DNA of 64,000 nt from Bacteroidales bacterium (GCA_016285355.1 JAEEQP010000001.1:1-64000); one strand, 5' to 3'; shown: positions 7,174 through 16,589, counted from the stretch's first letter. Translations and numbers: made by a program. Notes: a model not told the origin generated them from the letters alone.

Positions 7174-8988
7174 ATGCAGAATATCAGAAATATAGCTATT
7201 ATCGCCCACGTTGACCACGGCAAGACTACCCTTGTGGACCGCATCCTGTATCAATCCCAATTGTTCAAGGAATCGGACGAAGCTCCTGGTCAACTCATTT
7301 TGGATAACAACGACCTCGAGCGCGAACGCGGCATCACCATCCTATCGAAGAATGTCTCCGTACGCTACAAGGATGTGAAAATCAACATTATCGACACCCC
7401 CGGCCACGCTGACTTCGGTGGTGAGGTGGAGCGCGTGCTCAACATGGCTGATGGCGTGTTGCTGCTCGTCGATGCTTTTGAAGGCCCTATGCCTCAGACT
7501 CGTTTCGTGTTGCAAAAAGCCATCGAACTGGGTCTGAAGCCCATCGTAGTCATCAACAAGGTGGATAAGCCCAACTGCCGTCCCGATGAGGTGCAAGAGG
7601 CCGTCTTCGACCTGATGTTCAACCTTGGTGCCTCTGAAGACCAATTAGACTTCCCCACCGTTTACGGTTCCTCGAAGCAAGGCTGGATGTCGGACCACTG
7701 GGAGCATGTCACCGACAATGTTTCCTACCTCTTGGATGTCATTATCGACACGATTCCGCCCGCGAAATTCGAGGAAGGCACACCGCAGATGCTGATTACT
7801 TCGCTGGACTATAGTTCGTATGTTGGTCGTATCGCTGTGGGTCGTCTGAAACGCGGTGTGTTACAGGCTGGTATGAATGTTTCGTTGGTGAAACGCGACG
7901 GCTCCGTCACACGCTCTACCATCAAGGAACTCTATACCTTTGAAGGTCTGGGCAAGGAACGCACCAAAAAACCTGTCGAGGCTGGCGACATCATCGCACT
8001 GATGGGTATTGACGACTTTGAGATTGGCGACACCGTGGCCGACTACGAGAACCCCGAACCGCTGCCGCCCATCCACGTGGACGAGCCGACGATGAGCATG
8101 TTGTTCACCATCAACAACTCGCCGTTCTTCGGCAAGGAAGGCAAATATGTCACCTCTCGCCACCTGCGCGAACGCCTCTACAAGGAGACAGAGAAGAACC
8201 TCGCCCTGAAGGTGGAAGATACCGATTCGCCTGATTCACTGATGGTTTACGGTCGCGGTATCCTGCACCTCAGTATTCTCGTCGAGACCATGCGCCGCGA
8301 GGGTTATGAGTTCCAACTCGGTCAGCCCAAGGTCATTGTGAAGTACATCGACGACGTGAAGTGCGAGCCTGTCGAATGTCTCACCGTTTTGGTGCCGGAA
8401 GACTTTTCGGGTCGTGTCATCGAGCAAGTCAGTGCGCGCAAGGGTGAGATGACCCAGATGGAGCCCAAAGGCGACCGCATGTGCCTCGACTTCGACATCC
8501 CTGCACGCGGACTTATCGGATTGAGAAACATACTGTTAACCGTCACCGAAGGCGAGGCTATTGTTTCACACCGTTTCAAAGGCTACGAACCTTGGAAGGG
8601 CGAAATGCCGACCCGCAATACTGGTGCTTTAATTTCGATGGAGACAGGCCAGGCCATTCCTTACGCCATCTGGAAATTGCAAGACCGAGGCATTTTCTTC
8701 GTCAACCCGAACGAGGATGTGTATGCCGGTGAGGTCATCGGCGAGAACACCCGCAGCAACGACATCGTCATCAACGTTTGCAAGACTAAGCACCTTACCA
8801 ACGTACGTGCATCTGGCAGTGATGAGGCCATCCGCCTCATCCCGCCTGTGCGTTTCTCGTTGGAGGAATACATGGAGTACATCCGCGACGACGAATATCT
8901 TGAGGTCACGCCCAAGAGTCTGCGTCTCCGCAAGATCATCCTCGACGAACTGGAGCGCAAACGCGCTTCGCGTCGTGGTGAGGAATAA
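7174..8988 (+). CDS. typA: Ribosome-associated GTPase TypA/BipA
   Basis: 604 aa, the normal length. Translational GTPase that binds the 70S ribosome and helps growth at low temperature and under stress, probably in ribosome assembly. G1 is AHVDHGKT (residues 9-16), G2 includes RERGITI, G3 is DTPGH and G4 is NKVD, followed by the EF-G-like beta-barrel ([12 protein letters not shown]), two alpha/beta domains and the BipA-specific C-terminal domain ([20 protein letters not shown]). The start at [14 protein letters not shown] is chosen because the promoter lies between it and the earlier ATG. It is a single gene, diverging from the TA pair and followed by an inverted-repeat element and terminator. 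Confidence 0.96.
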   Translation: MQNIRNIAIIAHVDHGKTTLVDRILYQSQLFKESDEAPGQLILDNNDLERERGITILSKNVSVRYKDVKINIIDTPGHADFGGEVERVLNMADGVLLLVDAFEGPMPQTRFVLQKAIELGLKPIVVINKVDKPNCRPDEVQEAVFDLMFNLGASEDQLDFPTVYGSSKQGWMSDHWEHVTDNVSYLLDVIIDTIPPAKFEEGTPQMLITSLDYSSYVGRIAVGRLKRGVLQAGMNVSLVKRDGSVTRSTIKELYTFEGLGKERTKKPVEAGDIIALMGIDDFEIGDTVADYENPEPLPPIHVDEPTMSMLFTINNSPFFGKEGKYVTSRHLRERLYKETEKNLALKVEDTDSPDSLMVYGRGILHLSILVETMRREGYEFQLGQPKVIVKYIDDVKCEPVECLTVLVPEDFSGRVIEQVSARKGEMTQMEPKGDRMCLDFDIPARGLIGLRNILLTVTEGEAIVSHRFKGYEPWKGEMPTRNTGALISMETGQAIPYAIWKLQDRGIFFVNPNEDVYAGEVIGENTRSNDIVINVCKTKHLTNVRASGSDEAIRLIPPVRFSLEEYMEYIRDDEYLEVTPKSLRLRKIILDELERKRASRRGEE

Positions 8989-8991
8989 AAG

Positions 8992-9071
8992 AATTGGTTT
9001 TTACACGAATTACCATAAATTTTACATGAATTATCAGAAATGATTTTTGAAAATTCGTGTTTAAAACCAAT
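8992..9071. repeat. Inverted-repeat element after typA
   Basis: AATTGGTTTTTACACGAATT (8992-9011) faces AATTCGTGTTTAAAACCAAT (9052-9071), nearly perfect inverse copies. The space between holds degenerate direct copies of a TACACGAATTA-like unit. It is a second type of small repeat placed directly after a stop codon. Confidence 0.6.
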
Positions 9072-9084
9072 GAAGATTTTTTTC

Positions 9085-9114
9085 CAAAAGTCGGGCTGCG
9101 TGTCCGACTTTTTT
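9085..9114 (+). terminator. Rho-independent terminator downstream of typA
   Basis: AAAAGTCGG and CCGACTTTTTT pair around GCTGCGTGT, followed by T residues. Confidence 0.75.
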
Positions 9115-9170
9115 CGTATTATTGCAAACTTGTAAACGAGTAGAAAATGCATTCCGTTACAACAAGTAGC

Positions 9171-9178
9171 TAATTTTG
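9171..9178 (+). promoter_or_regulatory. -7 box of the lipoprotein gene at 9208
   Basis: TAATTTTG, 29 bases before the ATG. Confidence 0.5.
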
Positions 9179-9207
9179 TATTTATTTGTAAATCAAGCAA
9201 TAGAGCT

Positions 9208-9798
9208 ATGTCAAAAGTCAAAAAGACACTCATCATTCTCTTCGTTGCGATGGGTCTTTCATCATGCGATGTGCTGAATCAAATGGCTCAGATGGCCAAC
9301 TTTGCCAACTGCACCTTCAATTTCAATAGCGTCAACCACATTCAGATGCTCGGCATCGACCTGAGCAAAGGCATGAGCAAGGAGAGCCTCAATGTCTCAC
9401 AACTGCTCTCACTGACCAACGCATTGATGAACAGGTCACTGCCTGTCACTTTCAATGTCAACCTTGATGTCAAGAACCCTAACTCTATTGCAGCCTCAAT
9501 GGCCAAAATGGATTATATATTGACCCTTAACGGCAAGCAGGTCGTCAGCACTACAATGAACAACAGTGTGAATGTACCCGCCAATTCCAGCAGTGTGATT
9601 TCGATACCTATCAGCACTGATTTGTTTGAATTGTTCAGCGGCGAGTCGGCTGATGCCATTGTCAACTTAGCTTTCAAATTGGCTGGAGCCAACAGCAATC
9701 CTGTGAATGTAGGTATCAAGGTAAAGCCCTATATCACTATTGGAAACCAACAACTTGCCTACCCCGATTACATTTCATTAAACAAGACCCTACAATAA
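9208..9798 (+). CDS. Lipoprotein with LEA-type-2/WHy-like beta domain
   Basis: 196 aa. Signal peptide MSKVKKTLIILFVAMGLSSC ends in an LSSC lipobox, so the mature protein is lipid anchored. The body has the order hydrophobic strand, LPVTFNVNLDVKNPNSIAAS, MDYILTLNGKQVVS, and VNVPANSSSVISIPIST, which fits the LEA-2 (water stress and hypersensitive response) beta-sandwich: 'V.NPN...a....Y.l..ng......'. Such domains in bacterial lipoproteins have no assigned enzymatic role. It is followed after 19 bases by a one-TM protein gene in the same direction. Confidence 0.7.
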   Translation: MSKVKKTLIILFVAMGLSSCDVLNQMAQMANFANCTFNFNSVNHIQMLGIDLSKGMSKESLNVSQLLSLTNALMNRSLPVTFNVNLDVKNPNSIAASMAKMDYILTLNGKQVVSTTMNNSVNVPANSSSVISIPISTDLFELFSGESADAIVNLAFKLAGANSNPVNVGIKVKPYITIGNQQLAYPDYISLNKTLQ

Positions 9799-9817
9799 CC
9801 CGCAACAGACCCAAATA

Positions 9818-10804
9818 ATGGCAGATTTTGAAGAAAAAAAATACAGCATCGACCCTGGCCCAGGAAGGAAAATGGACGGTTGTCCCTATTCCAACTTTGA
9901 AGACGGCCACGATGTGCAAGAATATATCATCCCCCCTAAAGGGTATGTCTTTTCCGGTTTCAGGTTCGACCCTGATGCCAGCAACCAAATCTACGACGGC
10001 AAACTATATGCACAGTATACAAAGGAACCTTTCAACATCAGGCTGAAATCAAATATATGGAAGCTCGTGCTGGCAGTTATCATCGTTGCCGTCATTGGCT
10101 TGATTATCTTATTGGCAACCAGCGTTTTCAAAGACCCGAAATCCACAAGTAACACTCCCAAAGAGCCCAAGACAGAAGTCGCGACCAAACCTTCCAAAGA
10201 ATTGGAGAGAACTGACAACTCATTGAGCAAAACCACCCAGAGGAAAAATTCAAGAAAGGAGTTGAGAGAGAAAGAAAGAAAGGAGAAGAGGGAGAGAAAG
10301 GAGAGGGAAAAGCAAGAGAAATTAGCCAAGAAAGAAGCCGAAAAAGCCAAGAAAGAAGCCGAAAAAGCCAAGAAAGAAGCCGAAAAAGCCCAAAAAGAGG
10401 CAGAGAAGGCTAAAAAAGAGGCAGAGAAGGGTATGAAGAACGACAAGGAAACCACTATCCAGCAAAAGCAAGAACCCGAAGCCAAGCCTCAAGAGCAAGT
10501 GACAGAACAAGCGACGCAACCGCAAGAGCCAATCGCACCTGCCGTGACCGACCCCAATGTGCTGTTCAAGCAGGAGTTCTGGGATTTGGTCCACCATCGC
10601 AATCCTTCCATGGATGCTTACACGGATTTATACAACAAGTATAAACGGGATGTAAAAGGAGAAGAGTTTGATTATCTGCGTTATACGATTTTGAAAGACT
10701 TCGTCCACTTCAAGGCTTGGTACGACAATCTGAAGAAAATCCCCGAAAGCCAGCTACAGTCCATCGAATCCGTTGACGCGCTCATCAACAAAATCAATTC
10801 ATAG
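9818..10804 (+). CDS. One-TM protein with CPY/PPKG N-terminal domain, Lys/Glu-rich repeat and FWDLVHH C-terminal domain
   Basis: 328 aa, not a family I can name. Three parts are visible. The N-terminal domain (1-75) carries YSIDPGPG, DGCPY, DGHDVQEYIIPPKG and YDGKLYAQY. A single membrane helix follows (about 85-105, LVLAVIIVAVIGLIILLA). A charged linker has heptads KKEAEKA repeated six or so times (about 165-210), and a C-terminal helical domain starts FKQEFWDLVHHRNPSMDAY. There is no signal peptide, so the N-terminal domain is probably cytoplasmic. The next gene is a paralogue with the same three-part layout. The linker is encoded by 21-bp tandem DNA repeats and may vary in length. Confidence 0.8.
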   Translation: MADFEEKKYSIDPGPGRKMDGCPYSNFEDGHDVQEYIIPPKGYVFSGFRFDPDASNQIYDGKLYAQYTKEPFNIRLKSNIWKLVLAVIIVAVIGLIILLATSVFKDPKSTSNTPKEPKTEVATKPSKELERTDNSLSKTTQRKNSRKELREKERKEKRERKEREKQEKLAKKEAEKAKKEAEKAKKEAEKAQKEAEKAKKEAEKGMKNDKETTIQQKQEPEAKPQEQVTEQATQPQEPIAPAVTDPNVLFKQEFWDLVHHRNPSMDAYTDLYNKYKRDVKGEEFDYLRYTILKDFVHFKAWYDNLKKIPESQLQSIESVDALINKINS

Positions 10805-10831
10805 AAAACCATTTCGATTGCACATCTGACC

Positions 10832-11761
10832 ATGTCAAATACAGACAATAATCATAATCATATATATTACGTCGATCCTGGAATCGGAACCAAAAGTCAA
10901 AGTTGTCCTTACACCCATTATCAAGACGGACGCGACGTATATTCATACATTTATCCTCCAAAAGGATGTGAACTGACTGGATTTAAGCTCGAGCCATACG
11001 AATCAGACAATTTCTATGACGGTAAAATCGTTGCCCAATACGAAAAAATCTCGTTTTCAGATAGGCTAAAAAAGAACTTATGGTTGTATGTCTTGGCATC
11101 CATAGCTTTCATTGGCATTTTGGCTATTGTGGCCTTCTACGTTTTCGACTTACCGCACAAGCCAAAGCCAGTAATACAACCTGAGCAGGAACCCAAGACC
11201 GAAATACAAACCTTGCCTGTTGACACAACGGTCCAAAACCAAGTTTTCGATACATCCACGATTATTGAAGACACCTTAATTATCCAGGATACATTGATTG
11301 AAGAGCTTGAAAATGAAGTAACTGCATTGGATGAGGTTATTAAGGAAAATACAGAAATAACAGAGGCTGCCCTTGAAGAAAGTGTTCAAATTGAGGGACA
11401 GCCCATTGAGGAGCCTATTGAAAATAAGGTCAAGGAAAACGAAGTCGCTCCGACTGTCACCGAAACACAGTCTCAACCGACGGAGACAGAAGAGGTATTG
11501 ACGAAAGAACAATTCAGACAGGAGTTTTGGACTTTGATTCACCATAAGGAGACGCACATGCGTGCATACGGCAATCTTTACAGGAAATATAAAAGCCTGA
11601 ATCTCAAGTCCAGAGAGTTCTATTACTTATATCTGACCATTCTTGAAAACGGTAATGCGTTCAATATTTGGAAAGACAAATTGCTCAGCATCCCTGACGA
11701 TGAACTCAAATCCATACATTCCATCAGCGCATTGGAACAAAAAATTGAAGAATACGAGTAA
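10832..11761 (+). CDS. Paralogue of the preceding one-TM protein
   Basis: 309 aa. The N-terminal domain matches its neighbour: YYVDPGIG, SCPY, DGRDVYSYIYPPKG and YDGKIVAQYEK. A membrane helix (about 90-108, LYVLASIAFIGILAIVAFYVF) precedes an acidic linker rich in Glu, Pro and Thr, and the C-terminal domain FRQEFWTLIHHKETHMRAY is clearly shared. The linker is acidic here while the neighbour's is Lys/Glu mixed, so the two may interact by charge, which is a guess. The gene starts 27 bases after its paralogue stops; both are likely in one transcript. Function unknown. Confidence 0.8.
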   Translation: MSNTDNNHNHIYYVDPGIGTKSQSCPYTHYQDGRDVYSYIYPPKGCELTGFKLEPYESDNFYDGKIVAQYEKISFSDRLKKNLWLYVLASIAFIGILAIVAFYVFDLPHKPKPVIQPEQEPKTEIQTLPVDTTVQNQVFDTSTIIEDTLIIQDTLIEELENEVTALDEVIKENTEITEAALEESVQIEGQPIEEPIENKVKENEVAPTVTETQSQPTETEEVLTKEQFRQEFWTLIHHKETHMRAYGNLYRKYKSLNLKSREFYYLYLTILENGNAFNIWKDKLLSIPDDELKSIHSISALEQKIEEYE

Positions 11762-11788
11762 ATAAATCATAATTAAAACCTACACGAA

Positions 11789-14653
11789 ATGATTAGAAAC
11801 AACTTCATCAAACGCCACAACGGCCCCACCGCATCGGATGCTGAAAAGATGCTCAAGGTCATCGGCGTGAAATCGCAAGAACAACTTGTGGACGAAATCA
11901 TCGCTCCCGAAATCCGTCTGCCGAAAGACCTCAACATCGGCGAAGGCATGAGCGAATACGAAGTCATCTGCCACCTCAAGGCCATAGGTGCCAAGAACAA
12001 ACAGTTCCGCACCTACATCGGCTTGGGCTACTACAACACCATCACTCCTGGTGTCATCATGCGCAACATTCTTGAGAATCCAGGCTGGTACACCTCTTAT
12101 ACGCCTTACCAAGCTGAGATTTCGCAAGGCCGTCTCGAAGCCCTCGTGAACTTCCAGACCGTCATCAGCGACCTCACCGCCATGCCGTTAGCCAACGCCA
12201 GTTTGCTCGACGAAGGCACCGCCGCTGCTGAAGCCATGCTGATGTTCTGGCACGCCCGTAGCCGCGCCCAGGTGAAGGCCGGCGTGAAGAAGTTCTTCGT
12301 CGCCAACGACGTGTTCCCGCAGAGCATCGAAGTCATCAAGACCCGCGCCCACTTCCAAGGCATCGAGGTCGTAGTGGACGACGTCAACAAGTTCGATTGC
12401 AGTGAAGCATACTTCGGCATCTTGCTGCAGTGTCCCAACCAATTTGGTGAAATCGTTGACAACCGTGCCAAGGTTGCTGAATGGAAAGCCAAAGGCATGC
12501 AAGTGGCCGTTGCCGCCGACCTGCTCAGCCTCACTCTCATCACGCCTCCTGGCGAATGGGGTGCTGATGTGGTCTTAGGTTCCAACCAGCGTTTCGGTCT
12601 GCCGATGGGATTCGGTGGTCCTCATGCCGGTTACTTCGCCACCACCGAGGCCTACAAGCGTGAGATGCCAGGCCGTATCATCGGTATCAGCGTGGATGCC
12701 CTTGGCAACCCTGCCTTCCGTCTGGCTTTGCAAACCCGTGAGCAGCACATAAAGCGCGAAAAAGCCACCTCCAACATCTGCACCGCTCAAGCTTTGCTGG
12801 CCATCATGTCGGGCTTCTACGCTTTGTATCATGGTCCAGAGGGCTTGATTGAAATTGCACATCATATCAACTGCCTCGCCGGCAAGCTGACCTCCGAATT
12901 GGCCAAGCTTGGCGTGAAGCAACTCAACAAGCACTTCTTCGATACCTTGTTGTTCGAACTGCCTGAAGGCACTTGCACCTGCAAGGTGAAGGAAGCCGCC
13001 GAGAAACACGGTATGAACTTCCGTATCATCGACAAACAACACTTCGGCATCAGCCTTGATGAGACCACCGCTCGCGAAGACATCAACGAGATTGGTCAAG
13101 TCGTTGCTGAAGCCCTCGGTAAACAACATGAAGAACTGGTCTGCGACCCGAACTGCCAGAAGTTCAGCGGCATCCCGACCGAGATGCAACGTACCTCCAA
13201 GTTCATGCAGGCCCCGATGTTCTTCAAGTACCGCAGCGAGACCGACATGATGCGTTACATGAAGAAGCTCGAGAACCGCGACCTCAGCCTCAACCGTTGC
13301 ATGATCCCATTGGGTTCCTGCACCATGAAGCTGAACCCCGCCACTTCGATGTATGCCCTCAGCTGGCCTGAGTTCGGTAACATCCACCCCTTCGTCCCCG
13401 CCGACCAAGTGGAAGGCTATCTCGAACTCATCAACGAGATGGAGAAAGACCTTTGCGAAATCACGGGCTTCAAGGGCATGAGCTTCATGCCTAACTCGGG
13501 TGCCAGCGGCGAATATGCAGGTCTGCTCACCATCCGCCGTTACCAAGAGGCCAACGGTCAGGGTCACCGCAACATCTGCTTGATCCCTGCTTCGGCCCAC
13601 GGCACCAACCCCGCTTCGGCCGCCATGGCTGGTATGCAAGTGGTGGTGGTCGCCTGCGACGAGCACGGCAACATCAACCTCGAAGACGCCAAGGCCAAAG
13701 CTGAGCAATACAAGGATAATCTGGCTGCCTTCATGGTCACCTATCCTTCCACCCACGGCATCTATGAGGACGGCATCCGCACCCTCGTGAAGATTGTCCA
13801 CGACAACGGTGGTCAAGTCTACATGGACGGTGCCAACATGAACGCTCAGGTCGGTCTGACCAGCCCCGGTTACATCGGTGCCGACGTCTGCCACCTCAAC
13901 CTTCACAAGACCTTCGCCATCCCGCACGGCGGTGGCGGTCCTGGCGTAGGCCCCATCGGCGTGGCCGAACACCTGAAGCCTTACCTGCCTTCACACATCC
14001 TGTTCCACTGCGGTGGCGACAAGCAGGAAGGCGCCGTTTCAGCCGCTCCGTTCGGTAGTGCCCAGATCCTCACCATCACCTACTGCTACATCAAGATGCT
14101 GGGCGGTGAAGGCCTGAAGAAAGCCACCTTGGGTGCCATCATGAACGCCAACTACCTGAAGGAAAGACTGAAGGACTACTACCCGATCCTGTATACCGGC
14201 AACCACGGTCATGTGGCCCACGAGATGATTCTCGACATCAACGGCATTAACAAGACCGTTGGTGTGGCCGCCATCGACATTGCTAAGCGTTTGATGGACT
14301 TCGGCTTCCACGCTCCTACCGTGGCCTTCCCTGTCCACGAGACCCTGATGGTGGAGCCCACCGAGAGCGAGCCTATCGCCGAGCTTGACCGCTTCGTTGA
14401 AGCCATGATCCAGATCCGCAAGGAAATCAAGGACATAGAGGACGGCAAGTCTGAGAAGGGCAACAACATCATCTCGCACGCACCTTACACCGCCGAGATG
14501 CTGATGGCCAACGAGTGGAACTTCCCGTTCACCCGCGAAGAGGCTGGCTTCCCGATGAAGAGCGATGTGCAGGACAAGTATTTCCCGCATGTCACCCGCA
14601 TCGATGATGCCTATGGCGACAGGAATTTGGTCTGCAAGTTCTCTGCTGAATAA
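11789..14653 (+). CDS. gcvP: Glycine dehydrogenase (decarboxylating), single-chain P-protein
   Basis: 954 aa, EC 1.4.4.2. Pyridoxal-phosphate enzyme of the glycine cleavage system: it decarboxylates glycine and passes the aminomethyl group to lipoyl-GcvH. Both halves are fused, as in E. coli. The N-terminal half has YTPYQAEISQGRLE and ANASLLDEGTAAAEA; the C-terminal half carries the PLP lysine in HLNLHKTFAIPHGGGGPG (Lys near residue 707) and the SFMPNSGASGEYAGL and PASAHGTNPASA stretches. gcvH and gcvT are not in the window. The long antisense open frames over this gene are codon-bias shadows. A repeat and a terminator follow the stop. Confidence 0.97.
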   Translation: MIRNNFIKRHNGPTASDAEKMLKVIGVKSQEQLVDEIIAPEIRLPKDLNIGEGMSEYEVICHLKAIGAKNKQFRTYIGLGYYNTITPGVIMRNILENPGWYTSYTPYQAEISQGRLEALVNFQTVISDLTAMPLANASLLDEGTAAAEAMLMFWHARSRAQVKAGVKKFFVANDVFPQSIEVIKTRAHFQGIEVVVDDVNKFDCSEAYFGILLQCPNQFGEIVDNRAKVAEWKAKGMQVAVAADLLSLTLITPPGEWGADVVLGSNQRFGLPMGFGGPHAGYFATTEAYKREMPGRIIGISVDALGNPAFRLALQTREQHIKREKATSNICTAQALLAIMSGFYALYHGPEGLIEIAHHINCLAGKLTSELAKLGVKQLNKHFFDTLLFELPEGTCTCKVKEAAEKHGMNFRIIDKQHFGISLDETTAREDINEIGQVVAEALGKQHEELVCDPNCQKFSGIPTEMQRTSKFMQAPMFFKYRSETDMMRYMKKLENRDLSLNRCMIPLGSCTMKLNPATSMYALSWPEFGNIHPFVPADQVEGYLELINEMEKDLCEITGFKGMSFMPNSGASGEYAGLLTIRRYQEANGQGHRNICLIPASAHGTNPASAAMAGMQVVVVACDEHGNINLEDAKAKAEQYKDNLAAFMVTYPSTHGIYEDGIRTLVKIVHDNGGQVYMDGANMNAQVGLTSPGYIGADVCHLNLHKTFAIPHGGGGPGVGPIGVAEHLKPYLPSHILFHCGGDKQEGAVSAAPFGSAQILTITYCYIKMLGGEGLKKATLGAIMNANYLKERLKDYYPILYTGNHGHVAHEMILDINGINKTVGVAAIDIAKRLMDFGFHAPTVAFPVHETLMVEPTESEPIAELDRFVEAMIQIRKEIKDIEDGKSEKGNNIISHAPYTAEMLMANEWNFPFTREEAGFPMKSDVQDKYFPHVTRIDDAYGDRNLVCKFSAE

Positions 14654-14654
14654 G

Positions 14655-14689
14655 ATTTTTCACGCAGAAATCGCAGAATACGCAGAATG
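14655..14689. repeat. Short CGCAGAAT-type tandem repeat
   Basis: Three degenerate copies (cacgcagaaa, tcgcagaata, cgcagaatga) lie directly after the gcvP stop. This is a third repeat type found just 3' of a gene. Confidence 0.45.
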
Positions 14690-14723
14690 AAAAAATCGCA
14701 GCCGTTTGGTTGCGATTTTTTTG
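14690..14723. terminator. Terminator between gcvP and the convergent S4 gene
   Basis: AAAAAATCGCA and TGCGATTTTTTT pair around GCCGTTTGGT. Runs of A and T on both sides allow use from either strand. Confidence 0.85.
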
Positions 14724-14726
14724 TTT

Positions 14727-14966
14727 TTAATCCCACCCCTCAACAAAAATCTCATAATTCTCAAAAACAATCACTTCGCCGGCGGTAATCTTCGCTCGCT
14801 TGCGGGTTTCCACCTCGCCATTGCGGAGCACCATGCCTGCTGTGACGACCTCTTGGGCCTCGGCACCAGAATATACTACATCGCAGGCTTTGAGCAGTGA
14901 AATTAAAGGAATGTAGTCCTCGCCTTCGCGGAGGGTGAATTCGATTCTATTGAGTTTTCTTGCCAT
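14727..14966 (-). CDS. S4-domain RNA-binding protein (YbcJ-like)
   Basis: 79 aa, single S4 fold. The sequence FTLREGEDYIPLISLLKACD then SGAEAQEVVTAGMVLRNGEVETRKRAKI matches the short YbcJ/YaaA type, with the usual RNA-contacting 'V..G.V.vNGe.e.Rr..Ki' pattern. Proteins of this kind are thought to bind structured RNA or ribosomal particles. Its start overlaps the last 20 bases of the DUF368 gene, so the two are translationally coupled. Confidence 0.85.
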   Translation of the reverse strand: MARKLNRIEFTLREGEDYIPLISLLKACDVVYSGAEAQEVVTAGMVLRNGEVETRKRAKITAGEVIVFENYEIFVEGWD

Positions 14967-15912
14967 GTCTTGTAGGTTTTGGATTTTGCAAACGCTCTGC
15001 TTGTTTCTTTTTTGTGTGGCGAGCCATCAGTTCCAACACGTATACCGTAACTGCTCCCAACGCTACCATGACAACCGCCATCAGAAGTTCCCTATTCCAA
15101 CTGGGGAAATAAAAGACGTAATCCATCATGTCAACGGTAGGCTCTTTCCAAGGATACACCACCGGCAGGCTGCCTAACATAAAACCCGCCAATACGGATA
15201 GCGTAGAATCTCGATAATCGCGCATGAGCCATGAAAGCAAGTGTGAGAACGAGATAATACTCACTATCGCACCCAGCATAAAGGGCAACAGAATCCTTGC
15301 ACCTTGCATAAAGGTGGATGCCTTGGTCAAAGCTGGAATGGCCTCAGTGACAATCAGTTCGTAGTTACCCATCAGCAGCATGAGATGAGAGCCGGAGACC
15401 CCTGGTACCACCATGCCCGTGGCCCCGACGATGCCACATAGGAAAAGATACAAGAAGTTGTCGTTGGAATATGGATTCGACTTGATGGAAAGGAAGAACG
15501 AAATAGTCATGCCCACCAGAAAAAGTGCTATATTCTTGACATTCAACTTCTCAATGCGCTTCAACACATACACCACTGAAGCGAGGATAAGGCCGATGAA
15601 GAATGACCAAGTATAAACTTCGTAGGATTTCAGCGTCTGCTTCAGGAAAATGGCCGTCAGCACCATGCCCATCAAGAGGCCAAATACTATCGTGACTAAA
15701 AACTTGATGTCAGTGCGTCGTGCAAACTCGCTGACTTCGCCTTTACGGAGATATTTGAAATTCTTGTGATTCAATGCTTTGATGGCATTGACGAAACGCT
15801 CGAACACGCCCAAAATCAGCGATGCCGTACCACTCGATACAGGAAACACATTCACGGCTCCCATGATCATGCCCTTGATGAACACCTTTATCGTCAGCCA
15901 CAATTTTAGCAT
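14947..15912 (-). CDS. popT: DUF368 membrane protein, undecaprenyl-phosphate translocase family (PopT)
   Basis: 321 aa from MLKLWLTIKVFIKG at 15912. An earlier in-frame ATG at 15981 lies upstream of the promoter box (15938-15945) and is rejected. About eight or more membrane helices are visible. The DUF368 hallmarks are GMIMGAVNVFPVSSGTASLILG near the N-terminus and the internal repeat GIVGATGMVVPGVSGSHLMLLMG. Members of DUF368 have been shown to recycle undecaprenyl phosphate across the inner membrane, so a role in cell-wall lipid-carrier flipping is expected. The gene overlaps the S4 gene downstream. Confidence 0.85.
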   Translation of the reverse strand: MLKLWLTIKVFIKGMIMGAVNVFPVSSGTASLILGVFERFVNAIKALNHKNFKYLRKGEVSEFARRTDIKFLVTIVFGLLMGMVLTAIFLKQTLKSYEVYTWSFFIGLILASVVYVLKRIEKLNVKNIALFLVGMTISFFLSIKSNPYSNDNFLYLFLCGIVGATGMVVPGVSGSHLMLLMGNYELIVTEAIPALTKASTFMQGARILLPFMLGAIVSIISFSHLLSWLMRDYRDSTLSVLAGFMLGSLPVVYPWKEPTVDMMDYVFYFPSWNRELLMAVVMVALGAVTVYVLELMARHTKKKQAERLQNPKPTRHGKKTQ

Positions 15913-15937
15913 CACTTTTCTTTTTGCTTTCAAAACA

Positions 15938-15945
15938 CAAAAGTA
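15938..15945 (-). promoter_or_regulatory. -7 box of the DUF368/S4 operon
   Basis: TACTTTTG on the minus strand, 25 bases before the ATG at 15912. Confidence 0.6.
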
Positions 15946-16018
15946 CGACAAAAATTGTTTCCAAATGGAAGATTTCAGCATTCAAAGAAAAAAGTACAGC
16001 ATTCAACGCTAAAATCAC

Positions 16019-16026
16019 TATTTTTG
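16019..16026 (+). promoter_or_regulatory. -7 box of the DUF493/acylphosphatase operon
   Basis: TATTTTTG, 18 bases before the ATG at 16045; it rules out the upstream ATG at 15955. Confidence 0.65.
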
Positions 16027-16044
16027 CAATCTATAATCATCGAC

Positions 16045-16314
16045 ATGACAGACACCCAAAAACAAGTCCTCTACCCACAAAACTTTGACATCAAGCTGAT
16101 TATCGCTGCCGAGATTCCTATTGAAGAGGCCAAACAAAACATCAGCCAAGCCCTCAATGAGAGCCAGACGGTGCATAGTTTCGTCAACGTAAGAAGCAGT
16201 GGGAAAGGCAATTATTTCAGCTATTGCTACAATATCGACATTGAGAGCAAGGAGCATTTGGAACGCACTTACACCCTGCTCAGAACCATCCCTGAATTAA
16301 AATTTGCTCTATGA
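16045..16314 (+). CDS. DUF493 (YbeD-like) protein
   Basis: 89 aa. The pattern VLYPQNFDIKLI then a ferredoxin-like alpha/beta fold with VNVRSSGKGNYFSYCYNIDIESKEHLERTY is that of DUF493 proteins, whose fold resembles regulatory ACT domains. Function unknown. Its last four bases overlap the ATG of the acylphosphatase gene (ATGA), so they share a transcript starting at the 16019 promoter. Confidence 0.8.
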   Translation: MTDTQKQVLYPQNFDIKLIIAAEIPIEEAKQNISQALNESQTVHSFVNVRSSGKGNYFSYCYNIDIESKEHLERTYTLLRTIPELKFAL

Positions 16315-16589
16315 CAAAAGCCTATTCCATAAGGATTTACGGTCGTGTGTTCAATGTGGGTTTTCGCCGATATGTACACCGCTATGGACTGCAATGCCAT
16401 GTGGTCGGCTATGTGGAAAACGACCGCGCCGATGGCAGCGTCCACATTGAGGCCGAAGGCGAGGAAAAAGACCTCGAACGCTTTACTTTGCTCTGCGGCG
16501 AGGGTACACCTTATTCATTTATTACTGACATGAAGATTGTGGCCGTCGCGCCGACAGGGAAATTTGATGATTTTCATGAAATACGATGA
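16311..16589 (+). CDS. acyP: Acylphosphatase
   Basis: 92 aa, EC 3.6.1.7, hydrolyses acyl phosphates. The phosphate-binding loop is GRVFNVGFRRY (usual GxVQGVxFRxY, catalytic Arg kept) and the catalytic Asn lies in GYVENDRADGSVHIEAEG. The usual Gln of the loop is replaced by Phe, and two extra residues sit before DGSV, both tolerated in the family. Translationally coupled to the DUF493 gene upstream. A hairpin follows the stop at 16609-16630. Confidence 0.88.
   Translation: MTKAYSIRIYGRVFNVGFRRYVHRYGLQCHVVGYVENDRADGSVHIEAEGEEKDLERFTLLCGEGTPYSFITDMKIVAVAPTGKFDDFHEIR

Noticed and set aside
12575..13972. 465-codon minus-strand open frame opposite gcvP
   Set aside because: Shadow of the GC-biased codon use of gcvP; the His/Val/Asp-rich text has no recognisable motif.
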